From the NCBI RefSeq assembly GCF_000337035.1, contig NZ_AOJL01000046.1:1-55271 (forward strand): a DNA stretch of 55,271 nt, read 5' to 3'. Both the position numbers and the translations under genes were made by a program. Source of the stretch: Halorubrum coriense DSM 10284 (lineage in GTDB: Archaea; Halobacteriota; Halobacteria; Halobacteriales; Haloferacaceae). This document shows, one piece after another, positions 32,640 to 41,172 of the stretch. Below the pieces are notes generated by a model. That model searched no databases, was not told where the DNA came from, and worked only from the letters and a program-made list of their open reading frames with translations. The first letter of the stretch is position 1. Every line of letters begins with the position of its first letter.

Positions 32640-33992
32640 ATGCCGAGTCCGTTCGTCTTCGCCATCCTGTTGACGTATCTCGTCTACGGGGCCGGCCTGA
32701 TAGCCACCGACTCCGGGCCGATAGAACTGTTGGAGTTCTGGTACGGGGGGTTCTGGGCGTTCCTCGGCTTCTCGATGCAGATGGTGCTCATCCTGATGAC
32801 CGGGTTCGTCATCGCGTACCACCCGCGGGTCAACGCGGTCCTCCAGCGGCTGGCCGAGGTCCCGAACTCCGGGGCGCAGGCCGCCGCGTTCGTCGGCTTC
32901 ATCTCGATGTCGCTGGCGTGGGTCCACTGGGGGTTCAGCCTCATCATGGGCGCGATCTTCGCCCGCGAGATGGGGAAGGTCGCCCACCGGAAGGACATCG
33001 ACGTCCACTACCCGCTGCTCGCGGTCGCCGGCTACATGGGGCTCGGCCTGACGTGGCACTGGGGGATCTCCGGGTCGGCCCCGCTCCAGTTGACCGACGC
33101 GAACAACATCGGTGAGGGGACCGGGTTCGAGTTCCTCTCGTCGACCGTCCCGGCCGCGGAGACGATCTTTCACCCGTACGCGCTCACGCTCACCGCCCTC
33201 TCGATCCTGTTCGCGAGCGCCGTGCTGTACGTCCTCGCGCCCTCCGGGGGTCGGGCGAAGGGGATCACGGCGTACGTCGACGAGGCGGAGCTGTTCGACA
33301 GGAGTGCGGACGGGGGCCGCGCAGACGACGACGCGGCCGCCGACGGGGGCCGCGCAGACGACGTCCCCGCGGAGCGGCTGAACAACAGCCGGCTCATCGG
33401 CGGGCTGGTCGCGCTGTCGGGCGTCGCCCTGCTCGTGCTCCAGTTCGCCAACCAGGGGCTCGGCGCGTTCACGCTGAACGCCGTCAACTTCGGCTTCCTC
33501 TTCGCGGGCCTCCTCATCTACCAGCGCCCGGCGTACTACCGCGACCGGTTCAACGACGCGGCCGGCGCGGCGGCGGGGATCGTCCTGCTGTTCCCCTTCT
33601 TCGCCGGGATTCAGGGTATCATGGCCGGCTCCGGCCTGGCGCTGCTGCTCGCCGAGGCGCTGCTCGACGTGTCGACGACGGCCACGTACCCCGTGATCGC
33701 GTGGGTGGTCGGCTCCGTCGCGAACCTGTTCGTCCCATCCGGCGGCGGCGAGTGGCTCGTCGTCGGACCGTCGGTGCTTCAGGCCGCACAGGAGCTGGGC
33801 GTCCCCTACGGGCAGGCGACCGTCGCGTACGCGGTCGGCGACGCGCACACGAACCTGCTGAACCCGTTCTGGGCGCTGCCGCTCCTCGCGATCACGAACG
33901 TCAGGGCGCGCGAGATGTTCGGCTACGCCATCGCGATGCTGATCGCGCTCATCCCGTTCCTCGCGATAGCGCTGTACGCGGTACCGTACTGA
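32640..33992 (+). CDS. Short-chain fatty acid transporter, AtoE family
   Basis: 450 residues from ATG 32640. AtoE proteins import short-chain fatty acids such as acetoacetate or butyrate. Shared features are PSPFVFAILLTYLVYG at the first span, FWAFLGFSMQMVLILMTG, VHWGFSLIMGAIFARE, and NLFVPSGGGEWLVVGP, followed by NPFWALPLLAI. About ten to twelve membrane spans are present. A cytoplasmic loop holds a duplicated 11-residue acidic repeat (about 223-241). The expected N-terminal amphipathic helix is encoded just upstream but is cut off by an in-frame TAG, so the protein is N-terminally shortened, or the gene is a recent pseudogene. Confidence 0.85.
   Translation: MPSPFVFAILLTYLVYGAGLIATDSGPIELLEFWYGGFWAFLGFSMQMVLILMTGFVIAYHPRVNAVLQRLAEVPNSGAQAAAFVGFISMSLAWVHWGFSLIMGAIFAREMGKVAHRKDIDVHYPLLAVAGYMGLGLTWHWGISGSAPLQLTDANNIGEGTGFEFLSSTVPAAETIFHPYALTLTALSILFASAVLYVLAPSGGRAKGITAYVDEAELFDRSADGGRADDDAAADGGRADDVPAERLNNSRLIGGLVALSGVALLVLQFANQGLGAFTLNAVNFGFLFAGLLIYQRPAYYRDRFNDAAGAAAGIVLLFPFFAGIQGIMAGSGLALLLAEALLDVSTTATYPVIAWVVGSVANLFVPSGGGEWLVVGPSVLQAAQELGVPYGQATVAYAVGDAHTNLLNPFWALPLLAITNVRAREMFGYAIAMLIALIPFLAIALYAVPY
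33309..33363 (+). repeat. 22-bp direct repeat inside the atoE-type gene
   Basis: gacgggggccgcgcagacga plus cg occurs at 33309-33330 and again at 33342-33363, a period of 33 bases. It adds 11 codons in frame (DGGRADD repeated) in a predicted cytoplasmic loop. Confidence 0.85.
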
Positions 33993-34010
33993 GCAAATAA
34001 AAGCCCGTTT
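33993..34010. terminator. Bidirectional T-tract between convergent genes
   Basis: The 18 bases between the two stop codons read gcaaataaaagcccgttt. T-runs are available to both convergent genes: gtttt on the plus strand, cttttattt on the minus strand. That is the usual form of an archaeal terminator. Confidence 0.5.
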
Positions 34011-34343
34011 TCAGTCGTCCGCGGCCGCGCCGTCGCCCGCGGCGGTCGCCGCGTCGTCCTCGATGCTCGGCGGGTACTTCCCGCGTTCGAGCTTCAGGTC
34101 GGACTGCGGGCGGGCCATACAGGTGAGCGCGTAGCTCTCCGCCTCCTCGTCGGAGAAACCGCGGGCCGCGGGCTGGGTCACCTCGCCCTCGACTATCTCG
34201 GCGGAGCAGGCGAGACACATCCCGACGCGGCAGGAGTACTCCTGAGCGATCCCCTCGTCGAAGCAGGCGCTGAGGATCGTCTCCGTGTCGGCCACCTCGA
34301 TCGTCTCGCCGGTGCCGACGAACTCGACGGTGTACTCGGTCAT
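34011..34343 (-). CDS. 2Fe-2S ferredoxin
   Basis: 110 residues from ATG 34343 (MTEYTVEFVGTGETIEV). The plant-type cluster ligands are visible as SCRVGMCLACSAEI (C-x4-C-x2-C) and the fourth Cys in YALTCMARP. The protein is a single-electron carrier. It lacks the long acidic N-terminal insertion of the main haloarchaeal ferredoxin and has an Ala/Asp-rich tail instead, so it is a secondary ferredoxin. An extension to 34370 is open but not supported. Confidence 0.92.
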   Translation of the reverse strand: MTEYTVEFVGTGETIEVADTETILSACFDEGIAQEYSCRVGMCLACSAEIVEGEVTQPAARGFSDEEAESYALTCMARPQSDLKLERGKYPPSIEDDAATAAGDGAAADD

Positions 34344-34431
34344 GGCGCGGAGTACCCGCCGGCCGGGCAAAAAGGGTTCCCCTCGATCGCGTCGCCGTCG
34401 CGGGGACGGAAGCGGGCGGGACGCGCGGTCG

Positions 34432-34938
34432 CTACTCGACGGGGTCCTCGCGGTCGCCCCTCGCGTGCCGGACGGCCCTCGTCACGACCAACAGGCCGAC
34501 GGCCGCGAGGAAGTCGCGGCCGATCGGTCCGAACACGTCGAGCCACAGGCGCGCGGTCAGCGGGCGGGCGGCGAAGGCGTTCGACCCCAGCAGGAACCGG
34601 AGCGAGTGAGGGGCCCCGCCGACGTACTGTCCGGCGAGGGACCCGGCGACGACGGCCGCGAGCAGCGCTCCGAGCGACCGAGCGGTCAGGGGGATCCGCG
34701 GTCCGATACCGTCGATCGCGTAGTAGGCGACGAAGAGGAGCCCGGGCACCACGAGGTACGTCCCGGCCACGTCGACGAGCAGATCGAGGGCCGTCCGGGC
34801 CGGCACCGGCTGACCCTCCCGTATCGAGTACTGGCGTGAGCGAACCACGGTTTCGAGGAACAGCAGGGCCGCCGAAACGGCGGCGAGTGCGTAGGCCTTC
34901 GCCTGGGGTTGCCGGGCGAACGCGTCGCGGAAGGCCAT
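34432..34938 (-). CDS. Five-span membrane protein, unknown function
   Basis: 168 residues from ATG 34938. Hydrophobic segments are at about residues 15-32, 51-72, 85-102 and 137-152, with weaker ones between. Motif-like pieces are RSRQYSIREGQPVP and APHSLRFLLGSNAF. I recognise no family. It is divergent from the phosphomevalonate decarboxylase gene, with about 120 bases between. Confidence 0.55.
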   Translation of the reverse strand: MAFRDAFARQPQAKAYALAAVSAALLFLETVVRSRQYSIREGQPVPARTALDLLVDVAGTYLVVPGLLFVAYYAIDGIGPRIPLTARSLGALLAAVVAGSLAGQYVGGAPHSLRFLLGSNAFAARPLTARLWLDVFGPIGRDFLAAVGLLVVTRAVRHARGDREDPVE

Positions 34939-35057
34939 GTCGGCTCGGGCGTCGGCCGCCACTAATAATTTGCCTCGGGGCCGTCCGCGTCGCCGGCCGC
35001 TCCGCGTCGCTCCCGCCCATCGCAACGACTAATCCCCCGCCGGACGCTTCCCGAGGT

Positions 35058-36056
35058 ATGACCGGTAAGGCCACCGCGCGAGCCCACCCGATCCAGGGGC
35101 TCGTCAAGTACCACGGGATGCGCGACGAGGAACTGCGACTCCCGTACCACGACAGCATCAGCCTCTGTACCGCCCCGACAGCGACGACGACGACCGTCGA
35201 GTGGCAGCCGGACGCGAGCGAGGACGCCTACGTCATCGGCGGCGAGGACGTTGACGGCCGCGCCGCCGAGCGCATCGACATGGTCGTCGACCACGTCCGC
35301 GACCTGGCCGGCGTCGACGCCGCCGTGCGGCTGGAGAGCGAGAACTCCTTCCCGTCGAACATCGGCTTCGGCTCCTCGTCGTCCGGGTTCGCGGCCGCCG
35401 CGCTCGCCCTAGTGGAGGCCGCCGGACTCGACATGTCTCTCCCGGAGGTCTCCACCGTCGCCCGCCGCGGGTCCTCGTCGGCCGCCCGCGCCGTCACGGG
35501 CGCGTATTCGCGGCTCGACGCCGGGCTCAACGACGAGGACTGCCGCTCCTATCGGCTCGACGTGGGCGTGAGCGAGGACGGCTTCGACCCCGAGGAGGAC
35601 CTCCGGATCGTCGCCGCGCACGTTCCCGCGTACAAGGAGACGGAGGAGGCCCACCGCGAGGCCGCCGCGAGCCACATGATGCAGGCGCGGACCGCGCACG
35701 TCCAGGACCAGCTGGTCGAGATGACCGACGCGCTCCGCGCGGGCGACTTCGACCGGATCTTCGAGACCGCCGAGCACGACTCCCTCTCGCTGACGGCGAC
35801 GACGATGACCGGGCCCGCCGGGTGGGTGTACTGGCAGCCCGAGACGATCGCCGTGTTCAACGCGGTCCGCGAGCTGCGGGAGTCGGGCGTTCCAGTCTAC
35901 TTCTCGACCGACACCGGGGCCTCGGTGTACGTGAACACGCTCGCCGACCACGTCGACGAGGTCGAGAGCCGGATCGCCGAGGTCGGGATCGACACCGACG
36001 TCTGGGAGGTCGGCGGTCCGGCGCGCGTCCTCGACGAGAGCGAGGCGCTGTTCTGA
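35058..36056 (+). CDS. mvaD: Phosphomevalonate decarboxylase (MvaD family)
   Basis: 332 residues from ATG 35058. GHMP-kinase-fold decarboxylase with the start TGKATARAHPIQGLVKYHG and the ATP loop NIGFGSSSSGFAAAALAL. It also has the catalytic region RRGSSSAARAVTGAYSRLDA and, near the end, VYFSTDTGASVYVNTLAD. Work on haloarchaea showed that members of this clade act on phosphomevalonate to give isopentenyl phosphate, in the alternative mevalonate route to archaeal lipids; I apply that result here. An N-terminal extension to 34836 is open but crosses the divergent promoter and was rejected. Confidence 0.9.
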   Translation: MTGKATARAHPIQGLVKYHGMRDEELRLPYHDSISLCTAPTATTTTVEWQPDASEDAYVIGGEDVDGRAAERIDMVVDHVRDLAGVDAAVRLESENSFPSNIGFGSSSSGFAAAALALVEAAGLDMSLPEVSTVARRGSSSAARAVTGAYSRLDAGLNDEDCRSYRLDVGVSEDGFDPEEDLRIVAAHVPAYKETEEAHREAAASHMMQARTAHVQDQLVEMTDALRAGDFDRIFETAEHDSLSLTATTMTGPAGWVYWQPETIAVFNAVRELRESGVPVYFSTDTGASVYVNTLADHVDEVESRIAEVGIDTDVWEVGGPARVLDESEALF

Positions 36057-36138
36057 CGGGGCGCGATGGGGGCGGCGAAACGGGGCTTGCGGGCTCCGTC
36101 GCGGTGATTTATGCGCACGCGGGTTGAATCAGGGTGAC

Positions 36139-36489
36139 ATGTCACCGATCGCCGACGCGATCCTCTCGTTCGACGGGCCCACGCCCCGCGTCGTCGCGGA
36201 CCTCCGGAGCGTCTCGTTCGAGATCGAACACGTCCGCGGGGACGTCGAGGACCGCTACTCGGACGCCGACCTCGACGAGGCGTACCAGCTGGTGATGTCG
36301 AACCAGATCACGGGCGACGACTTCAAGCGCCTCGTGGGGCGGAGCGAGTACGCGGCGCAGACGCTGTTCTTCGACGACCTCGTGGTGTTCCTCTTCCCGT
36401 CGGACCGGTACGACGCGGTGTTCGCGTCGTTCGACTACGACGAGTCGTTCCCCGTGAACGCGCTGGTGAGCGCGGTCACCGAAGTCTAG
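36139..36489 (+). CDS. Conserved hypothetical protein, small alpha/beta
   Basis: 116 residues from ATG 36139; a TATA-like gatttatgc at about 36106-36114 is 29 bases upstream. Notable parts are VADLRSVSFEIEHVRGDVED, then DLDEAYQLVMSNQITGDDFK, then LFFDDLVVFLFPSDRYDAVF. It is soluble with no Cys. I do not recognise the family. The alternation of strands and helices suggests a compact alpha/beta fold. Confidence 0.65.
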   Translation: MSPIADAILSFDGPTPRVVADLRSVSFEIEHVRGDVEDRYSDADLDEAYQLVMSNQITGDDFKRLVGRSEYAAQTLFFDDLVVFLFPSDRYDAVFASFDYDESFPVNALVSAVTEV

Positions 36490-36528
36490 CGGGAGGAGTG
36501 AGCCGGGGTGAGCGGCCCGCGACGACGG

Positions 36529-38064
36529 TCACTCGTCCGGGTCTTCGCCGCGGGCCCGCTTGTACATCGCGAGCGCCTCCTCGCGGCGCTCCGAGTGGTC
36601 GACGATCGGCGCGGGGTACGCCGGAGCCGCGTTCGCGCGCTGCGTCGGCGACAGCTCGTGCCACTCGTGGATCAGGTCGGCCTCGACGCCGCGCAGTTCC
36701 GGGACGTACTCCTTGATGTACTCCGCGTCGGCGTCGTAGCGCTCGCCCTGCGTCATCGGGTTGAAGATGCGGAAGTACGGCTGCGCGTCGGTCCCGGTCG
36801 AGGCCGCCCACTGCCAGCCGCCGTTGTCGTTCGCGGTGTCGTGGTCGGCAAGGTGCTCGCGGAAGTGGTCGTAGCCGTGCCGCCAGTCCGCGAGCAGGTC
36901 CTTCGTGAGGAAGGAGGCGACGATCATCCGCACGCGGTTGTGCATGAACGCCTCCTCGCGCAGCTGGCGCATCCCGGCGTCGACGATGGGGTACCCCGTC
37001 TCGCCGCGCTTCCACGCCGCGATCTCCTCGGGGTCGTCGCGCCAGTCGATCCCCTCCTCGTACTCCTTGTAGTTCGCCGTCACCACCTCGGGGTTGTGGA
37101 AGAGGACCTGCGTGTAGAACTCCCGCCACGCGAGCTGCTGTTGGAACTCCTCGACCTGCTCGGGGGCGTCGTCGGGTCGCGCGTCGGACTCGGCCTCGGC
37201 CATCGCCTCCTCGGTCGCCGCGTACGCCTCCCGGACGCCGATCTCGCCGTACTTGAGGAAGGCGGACAGGCGAGAGGTCGCCCCCTCGGCGGGGAAGTCG
37301 CGCTCGGCCTCGTAGGCGAACACCGCCTCGTCGAGGAAGTCGGCGAGGCGCTCGCGGGCCGCGGCGGTCCCCGCCGGTCCGACGTCGGCGTCCGGCTCCG
37401 CGAAGCCGAGGTCGGCGGGCGTCGGGAGGTCGCCGACCGCGGCGACGGGGGACGCGTCGACGCCGCCGTCGGCCGCCGTCGCGTCGCTCGCGTCGGTCCC
37501 GTCGACAGCGTCGGCCGCGTCCGCGAGTCGGTCGGCGTCCGCGAGCGCCTCGTCGCTCGGCGCGGGGGCCGGGTCCGCCTTCGCGCGGTCGGTCCACTTC
37601 TTCCAGTAGTAGCTGTACACGGAGTACGGGTCGCCGGCGTTCGTCCGGATGGCGTCGGGGTCGTGGAGGACCGCGTCGTGGTGGGCCTCGCGCGCGACGT
37701 CGACCGCGTCGAGCGCGCGCCGCACGCCCGCGTCGCGCTCTCGGGCGAGCCCCGAGTAGTCGCGGTTCCAGACGACGCGCTCGGCGTCGAGCGCCTCGGC
37801 GAGCCGCGGGAGGACGGCCTCGGGGTCGCCGCGGGCGACGAGGAGGTCGCTCCCGCGCTCGCGGTAGTCGTCGCGCAGCGCGGCGAGCCCGTCGAGCAGG
37901 CGGCGGACCCGCACGTCGCTCGCGTGGTCGAGGACGGCGGGGTCGAAGACGAAGACGGGCGCGGCCGGTCCCCGGTCGGCCTCGTCGGTCTCGGTCCCCG
38001 CGGCGGCCGCGAGCCCCACGTTGTCCGCGGCCCTGAGGTCGCGTCGGTGCCAGAACAGCTCCAT
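36529..38064 (-). CDS. phr: Deoxyribodipyrimidine photolyase (cryptochrome/photolyase family)
   Basis: 511 residues from ATG 38064. The enzyme repairs UV pyrimidine dimers with blue light. The N-terminal antenna domain begins MELFWHRRDLRAADN. The FAD domain has TSRLSAFLKYGEIGVREAY, WREFYTQVLFHNPEV, ETGYPIVDAGMRQLR, HNRVRMIVASFLTKDL and the signature NDNGGWQWAASTGTDAQPYF. An Asp/Ala-rich insertion of about 50 residues (about 175-225) between the domains is a halophile feature. Class I CPD photolyase is most likely. Confidence 0.94.
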   Translation of the reverse strand: MELFWHRRDLRAADNVGLAAAAGTETDEADRGPAAPVFVFDPAVLDHASDVRVRRLLDGLAALRDDYRERGSDLLVARGDPEAVLPRLAEALDAERVVWNRDYSGLARERDAGVRRALDAVDVAREAHHDAVLHDPDAIRTNAGDPYSVYSYYWKKWTDRAKADPAPAPSDEALADADRLADAADAVDGTDASDATAADGGVDASPVAAVGDLPTPADLGFAEPDADVGPAGTAAARERLADFLDEAVFAYEAERDFPAEGATSRLSAFLKYGEIGVREAYAATEEAMAEAESDARPDDAPEQVEEFQQQLAWREFYTQVLFHNPEVVTANYKEYEEGIDWRDDPEEIAAWKRGETGYPIVDAGMRQLREEAFMHNRVRMIVASFLTKDLLADWRHGYDHFREHLADHDTANDNGGWQWAASTGTDAQPYFRIFNPMTQGERYDADAEYIKEYVPELRGVEADLIHEWHELSPTQRANAAPAYPAPIVDHSERREEALAMYKRARGEDPDE

Positions 38065-38156
38065 GGGATCAACACGGGCGCGTCCACCGTGAAACCACCG
38101 GGACCGCCGGCGGATGCCCCGCGGGCGTCGGTCGGGTCGTCCCGGTCCGTCGGCGA

Positions 38157-38603
38157 TCAGAGCTCCAGCCGCCCCGGGACGCTCACGCGGTCGAGGAGGA
38201 AGTAGCCGACCGTGAGCGCGAGGACGAGCACGCCGAGCGCCGCGGCCGCGAGCAGCGCCTCGTCGCCCGTGCCGTAGTCGTCGAGCCGGAAGCTGATCAC
38301 GCGCCGCGAGACCGCGATTATCGCGGCGCTCACGACGATCCGGAGGACGGGCTGGCCGCGCGCGTACGCCACGAGCGTCCGGTGGACCTCCACGATGATC
38401 AACAGCAGGAGGACGCTGTCGAGCAGCTCGACGACCTCCGCCGGGTCGGTGAAGTTGCCGGCGACGAGCAGGCGGTACAGCGAGACGAACAGGTCGAACA
38501 CGCCGATGAGGAACAGGAGGAGGAGGAAGTACGCCGCGCCGAGGACGAGCCACTCCATCGCGCGGGCCGCGGGGTCCGCGGCGTCGTCGAGGTCGATGGC
38601 CAT
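38157..38603 (-). CDS. PsiE-like membrane protein
   Basis: 148 residues from ATG 38603. Four hydrophobic helices are seen at about residues 20-42, 60-80, 92-110 and 120-140. Two signatures fit the PsiE (phosphate-starvation-inducible E) family: LLDSVLLLLIIVEVHRTLVA and VLRIVVSAAIIAVSRRVI. The function of PsiE is unknown. A phosphate link here is by family name only, and no PhoU or Pst gene is near. Confidence 0.8.
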   Translation of the reverse strand: MAIDLDDAADPAARAMEWLVLGAAYFLLLLFLIGVFDLFVSLYRLLVAGNFTDPAEVVELLDSVLLLLIIVEVHRTLVAYARGQPVLRIVVSAAIIAVSRRVISFRLDDYGTGDEALLAAAALGVLVLALTVGYFLLDRVSVPGRLEL

Positions 38604-38678
38604 CGTCTGCCACTCGACCCCGGGCAGCAAGGAACTTTGGGTGGCTCGGGTCAGGCGTCGGCGTTTGGGTGGGCCGAG

Positions 38679-41099
38679 TCAGACGTCCGCGTCGGCTCCC
38701 GTGAGCGATTCGAGCAGTCGGACGGCCGGGGCCTTGGCCAAGGGGTCGTTGCCGTTGCCGCAGTGGGGCGACTGGACGCAGGCCGGGCAGCCGCCCTCGC
38801 AGTCGCAGGTGTCGATCAGCCGCGCCGTCCGCGTCATCAGCTCCTCGATCCGACGGTGGCCGCGGCGCGTGAGCCCGACGCCGCCGGGGTAGCCGTCGTA
38901 GACGAACACCGCCGGGCCCTCGGTGTGCGGGTGGTGGGGCGTCGAGATGCCGCCCACGTCGGCGCGGTCGCACAGCAGGTGGAACGGGAACAGCGAGATG
39001 ATCCCGTGTTCGGCGGCGTGGATCCCGCCGTTGAACGCGTACTCGCCGCCGGGGATCGGCTCGTCGTCGGGCCTCCCCCCGTCGGCGCTGACCGCCGGGC
39101 CAGCCCCGTCCTCGTCGACCGCGTCGCCGAGGCGGCGCATCTCGCGCTCGACGTCCTCGGGCACGGGGAAGTACAGCGACTTCGTCCGCAGCGTCGTCTC
39201 CGGGAGGTCGAGCGTCGACTCGCCGAGCGACTCCCCGGTCGCGGCGTCCTTCCGGACGAACCCCGTGATCTGCTCCGTCACCGTGACGTCCGCGAACCGG
39301 ACGGGAACGTCGGGGCGCGCCGAGAGCGCGCGCTCGTCGAGGTCCGCGTTCACGACGATGTCCTTGTCGGAGCGCACCTGCGTGTAGTAGTCCGCCCAGG
39401 ACTGCTGGAGCTCGGCCACGTCGCGGTCGAGGTCCAACTCGACCACCTCGTAGGTTCGGCCCTGCTGGTGGTAGATCGCTCCCGGGTGCGCGTCCCGGAG
39501 CGCGTCCGCGAAGCCGAGCGTCGCCACCGTCTCCCCGCTCGACCGCTCGATCAGCGATATCTCGCGCTCCTCGGCGGTGCGGAGGTTCACCGACTGCTGC
39601 GGGCTCCCCCCGCCGGCGTGGACCCAGCGCGTACCGTCCGCGGCCTCGCGCCGTTCGAGGACGCCCTCCTCGGTCAGGTCGGCGACCACGCTCGGGAACG
39701 AGTCGCCGAAGAAGCGCTCGTCCTCGGGCGAGAGCCAGCTCTCGTCGGCCGCACACGCCACGTGGCCGGGCATGAGCTGTCCGTTCTCCGGGTCGCAGAT
39801 CGCGTCCTCGGGCGGCGCGTCGAAGAAGTCGCTCGGGTTGCGCATCAGGTACTGGTCGAGCTGGTCCTCGCCGCCGACCATGACGACCGTGGCGGGGTCG
39901 TCGCCGCGGCCCGCCCGGCCCGCGCGCTGGTGGGCGGACATCCGCGTCCCGGGGTAGCCGTCCAGCACCACGGCGTCGAGCCCGCCCACGTCGACGCCGA
40001 GTTCGAGCGCGCTCGTCGACCAGACGCCCCGGAGGTCGCCGCCGTGGAGCGCCGACTCGATCTCGCGGCGGCGGTCGTCGGTGAGCGCCGCCTGGTACGC
40101 GCCGACCTTCCCGGCGAGGTCGCGCTCGCCCCGCTCGCGGAGGTCGCTCGCGCTGTCGGTCGCGTACTGCTCCGCGGTCTGGCGCGCGCGGGTGAACGCG
40201 AGCGTCTGCTGGCCCGCCGTGACGAGGTCGACGAAGAGTCGTTTGCTCTCCGTGTGGCTCGACTTCCGCCGGCCGCTGCCGCGCTCGGCCCAGTCGTCGT
40301 CGTACTCGGGCGGGTTCCACAGCACCCAGTCGCGCGGTCCGCGTCCCGAGGCGTCCTCGTCGACCAGGGCGATCCCCTCGGGGTCGCGACCGGTGACGGT
40401 CGCGACGTGGTCGACGGGGTTGTTGATCGTCGCCGAACAGCAGACGAACTGCGGCGCGGAGCCGAACCGCTCGCAGGTCCGTGCGAGCCGGCGGAGCGTC
40501 AGCGCGACCTGCGAGCCGAACACGCCGCGGTAGCTGTGGACCTCGTCGATCACGACGTACTCCAGCGACGAGAAGAACCAGTCCCACAGCCGCCCCGCGT
40601 ACGGGAGCAGCGCGTAGTGGAGCATGTCCGGGTTCGAGAGGAGGACGGTCGGACGGCGGTCGCGCACGTCGCGCTTCTCCGAGCGCGAGAGCCGGCCGGT
40701 GTAGGAGTCGACCGACACGCGGCTGCCGAAGCCGAGGTCGGCGGCGAGCCCCGAGAGCGACTCCTCTTGGTCCGCGATCAGCGCGTTCTGCGGCCCGAGG
40801 TAGAGGGTCCGCCCGCCGTGATCCATCGCGGCCTCGAACGCGGGGACGGTGTACGCGAGCGACTTGCCGCTGGCCGTCTCGGTCGCGAGCACGACGTCGT
40901 CGCCGTCGCGGACCGCGCCGATCGCGTCGGCCTGATGCCGGTAGAGGCGCTCGACGCCGCGGTCGTCGAGCGCGCCGGCGAGCCGTGGTTCGAGGTCGAC
41001 GTCGGCGAACTCGGGGTCGCGCGCCGGGAGCCGCCGGTGGTCGGCGATCTGTCCCTCGTAGAAGGGGCGGTCGCGCAGCCACTCGATGGCGTCGTCCAC
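38679..41099 (-). CDS. DEAD/DEAH-box DNA helicase with DUF1998 zinc module (Hrq1/MrfA type)
   Basis: 806 residues, GTG start. Helicase motifs in order are LATETASGKSLAYTVPAF (Walker A), VVIDEVHSYRG (motif II), VCCSATINNP (motif III), STSALELGVDVGGLDAV, and MSAHQRAGRAGRGD (motif VI). The C-terminal DUF1998-type part ends with the four-Cys cluster TCDCEGGCPACVQSPHCGNG, the hallmark of Hrq1/MrfA helicases. MrfA and Hrq1 act in repair of mitomycin adducts and crosslinks as 3'-5' helicases. It lies beside a photolyase gene on the same strand, separated by the PsiE-like gene. Confidence 0.9.
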   Translation of the reverse strand: MDDAIEWLRDRPFYEGQIADHRRLPARDPEFADVDLEPRLAGALDDRGVERLYRHQADAIGAVRDGDDVVLATETASGKSLAYTVPAFEAAMDHGGRTLYLGPQNALIADQEESLSGLAADLGFGSRVSVDSYTGRLSRSEKRDVRDRRPTVLLSNPDMLHYALLPYAGRLWDWFFSSLEYVVIDEVHSYRGVFGSQVALTLRRLARTCERFGSAPQFVCCSATINNPVDHVATVTGRDPEGIALVDEDASGRGPRDWVLWNPPEYDDDWAERGSGRRKSSHTESKRLFVDLVTAGQQTLAFTRARQTAEQYATDSASDLRERGERDLAGKVGAYQAALTDDRRREIESALHGGDLRGVWSTSALELGVDVGGLDAVVLDGYPGTRMSAHQRAGRAGRGDDPATVVMVGGEDQLDQYLMRNPSDFFDAPPEDAICDPENGQLMPGHVACAADESWLSPEDERFFGDSFPSVVADLTEEGVLERREAADGTRWVHAGGGSPQQSVNLRTAEEREISLIERSSGETVATLGFADALRDAHPGAIYHQQGRTYEVVELDLDRDVAELQQSWADYYTQVRSDKDIVVNADLDERALSARPDVPVRFADVTVTEQITGFVRKDAATGESLGESTLDLPETTLRTKSLYFPVPEDVEREMRRLGDAVDEDGAGPAVSADGGRPDDEPIPGGEYAFNGGIHAAEHGIISLFPFHLLCDRADVGGISTPHHPHTEGPAVFVYDGYPGGVGLTRRGHRRIEELMTRTARLIDTCDCEGGCPACVQSPHCGNGNDPLAKAPAVRLLESLTGADADV

Positions 41100-41172
41100 G
41101 GTTACGATACCCTCGGGCCGGCGGGGCCTAACGGTTGCGGTGGCGGCGGCGGCACGGCGCGCGCCTCGCCGG

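Noticed and set aside
36529-41082. A continuous 1517-codon minus-strand frame spanning photolyase, PsiE-like and helicase genes
   Set aside because: Only its 3' part is the photolyase. The upstream part is a shadow frame rich in Arg/Pro/Gly over the helicase gene, a known artefact of G+C-rich DNA.
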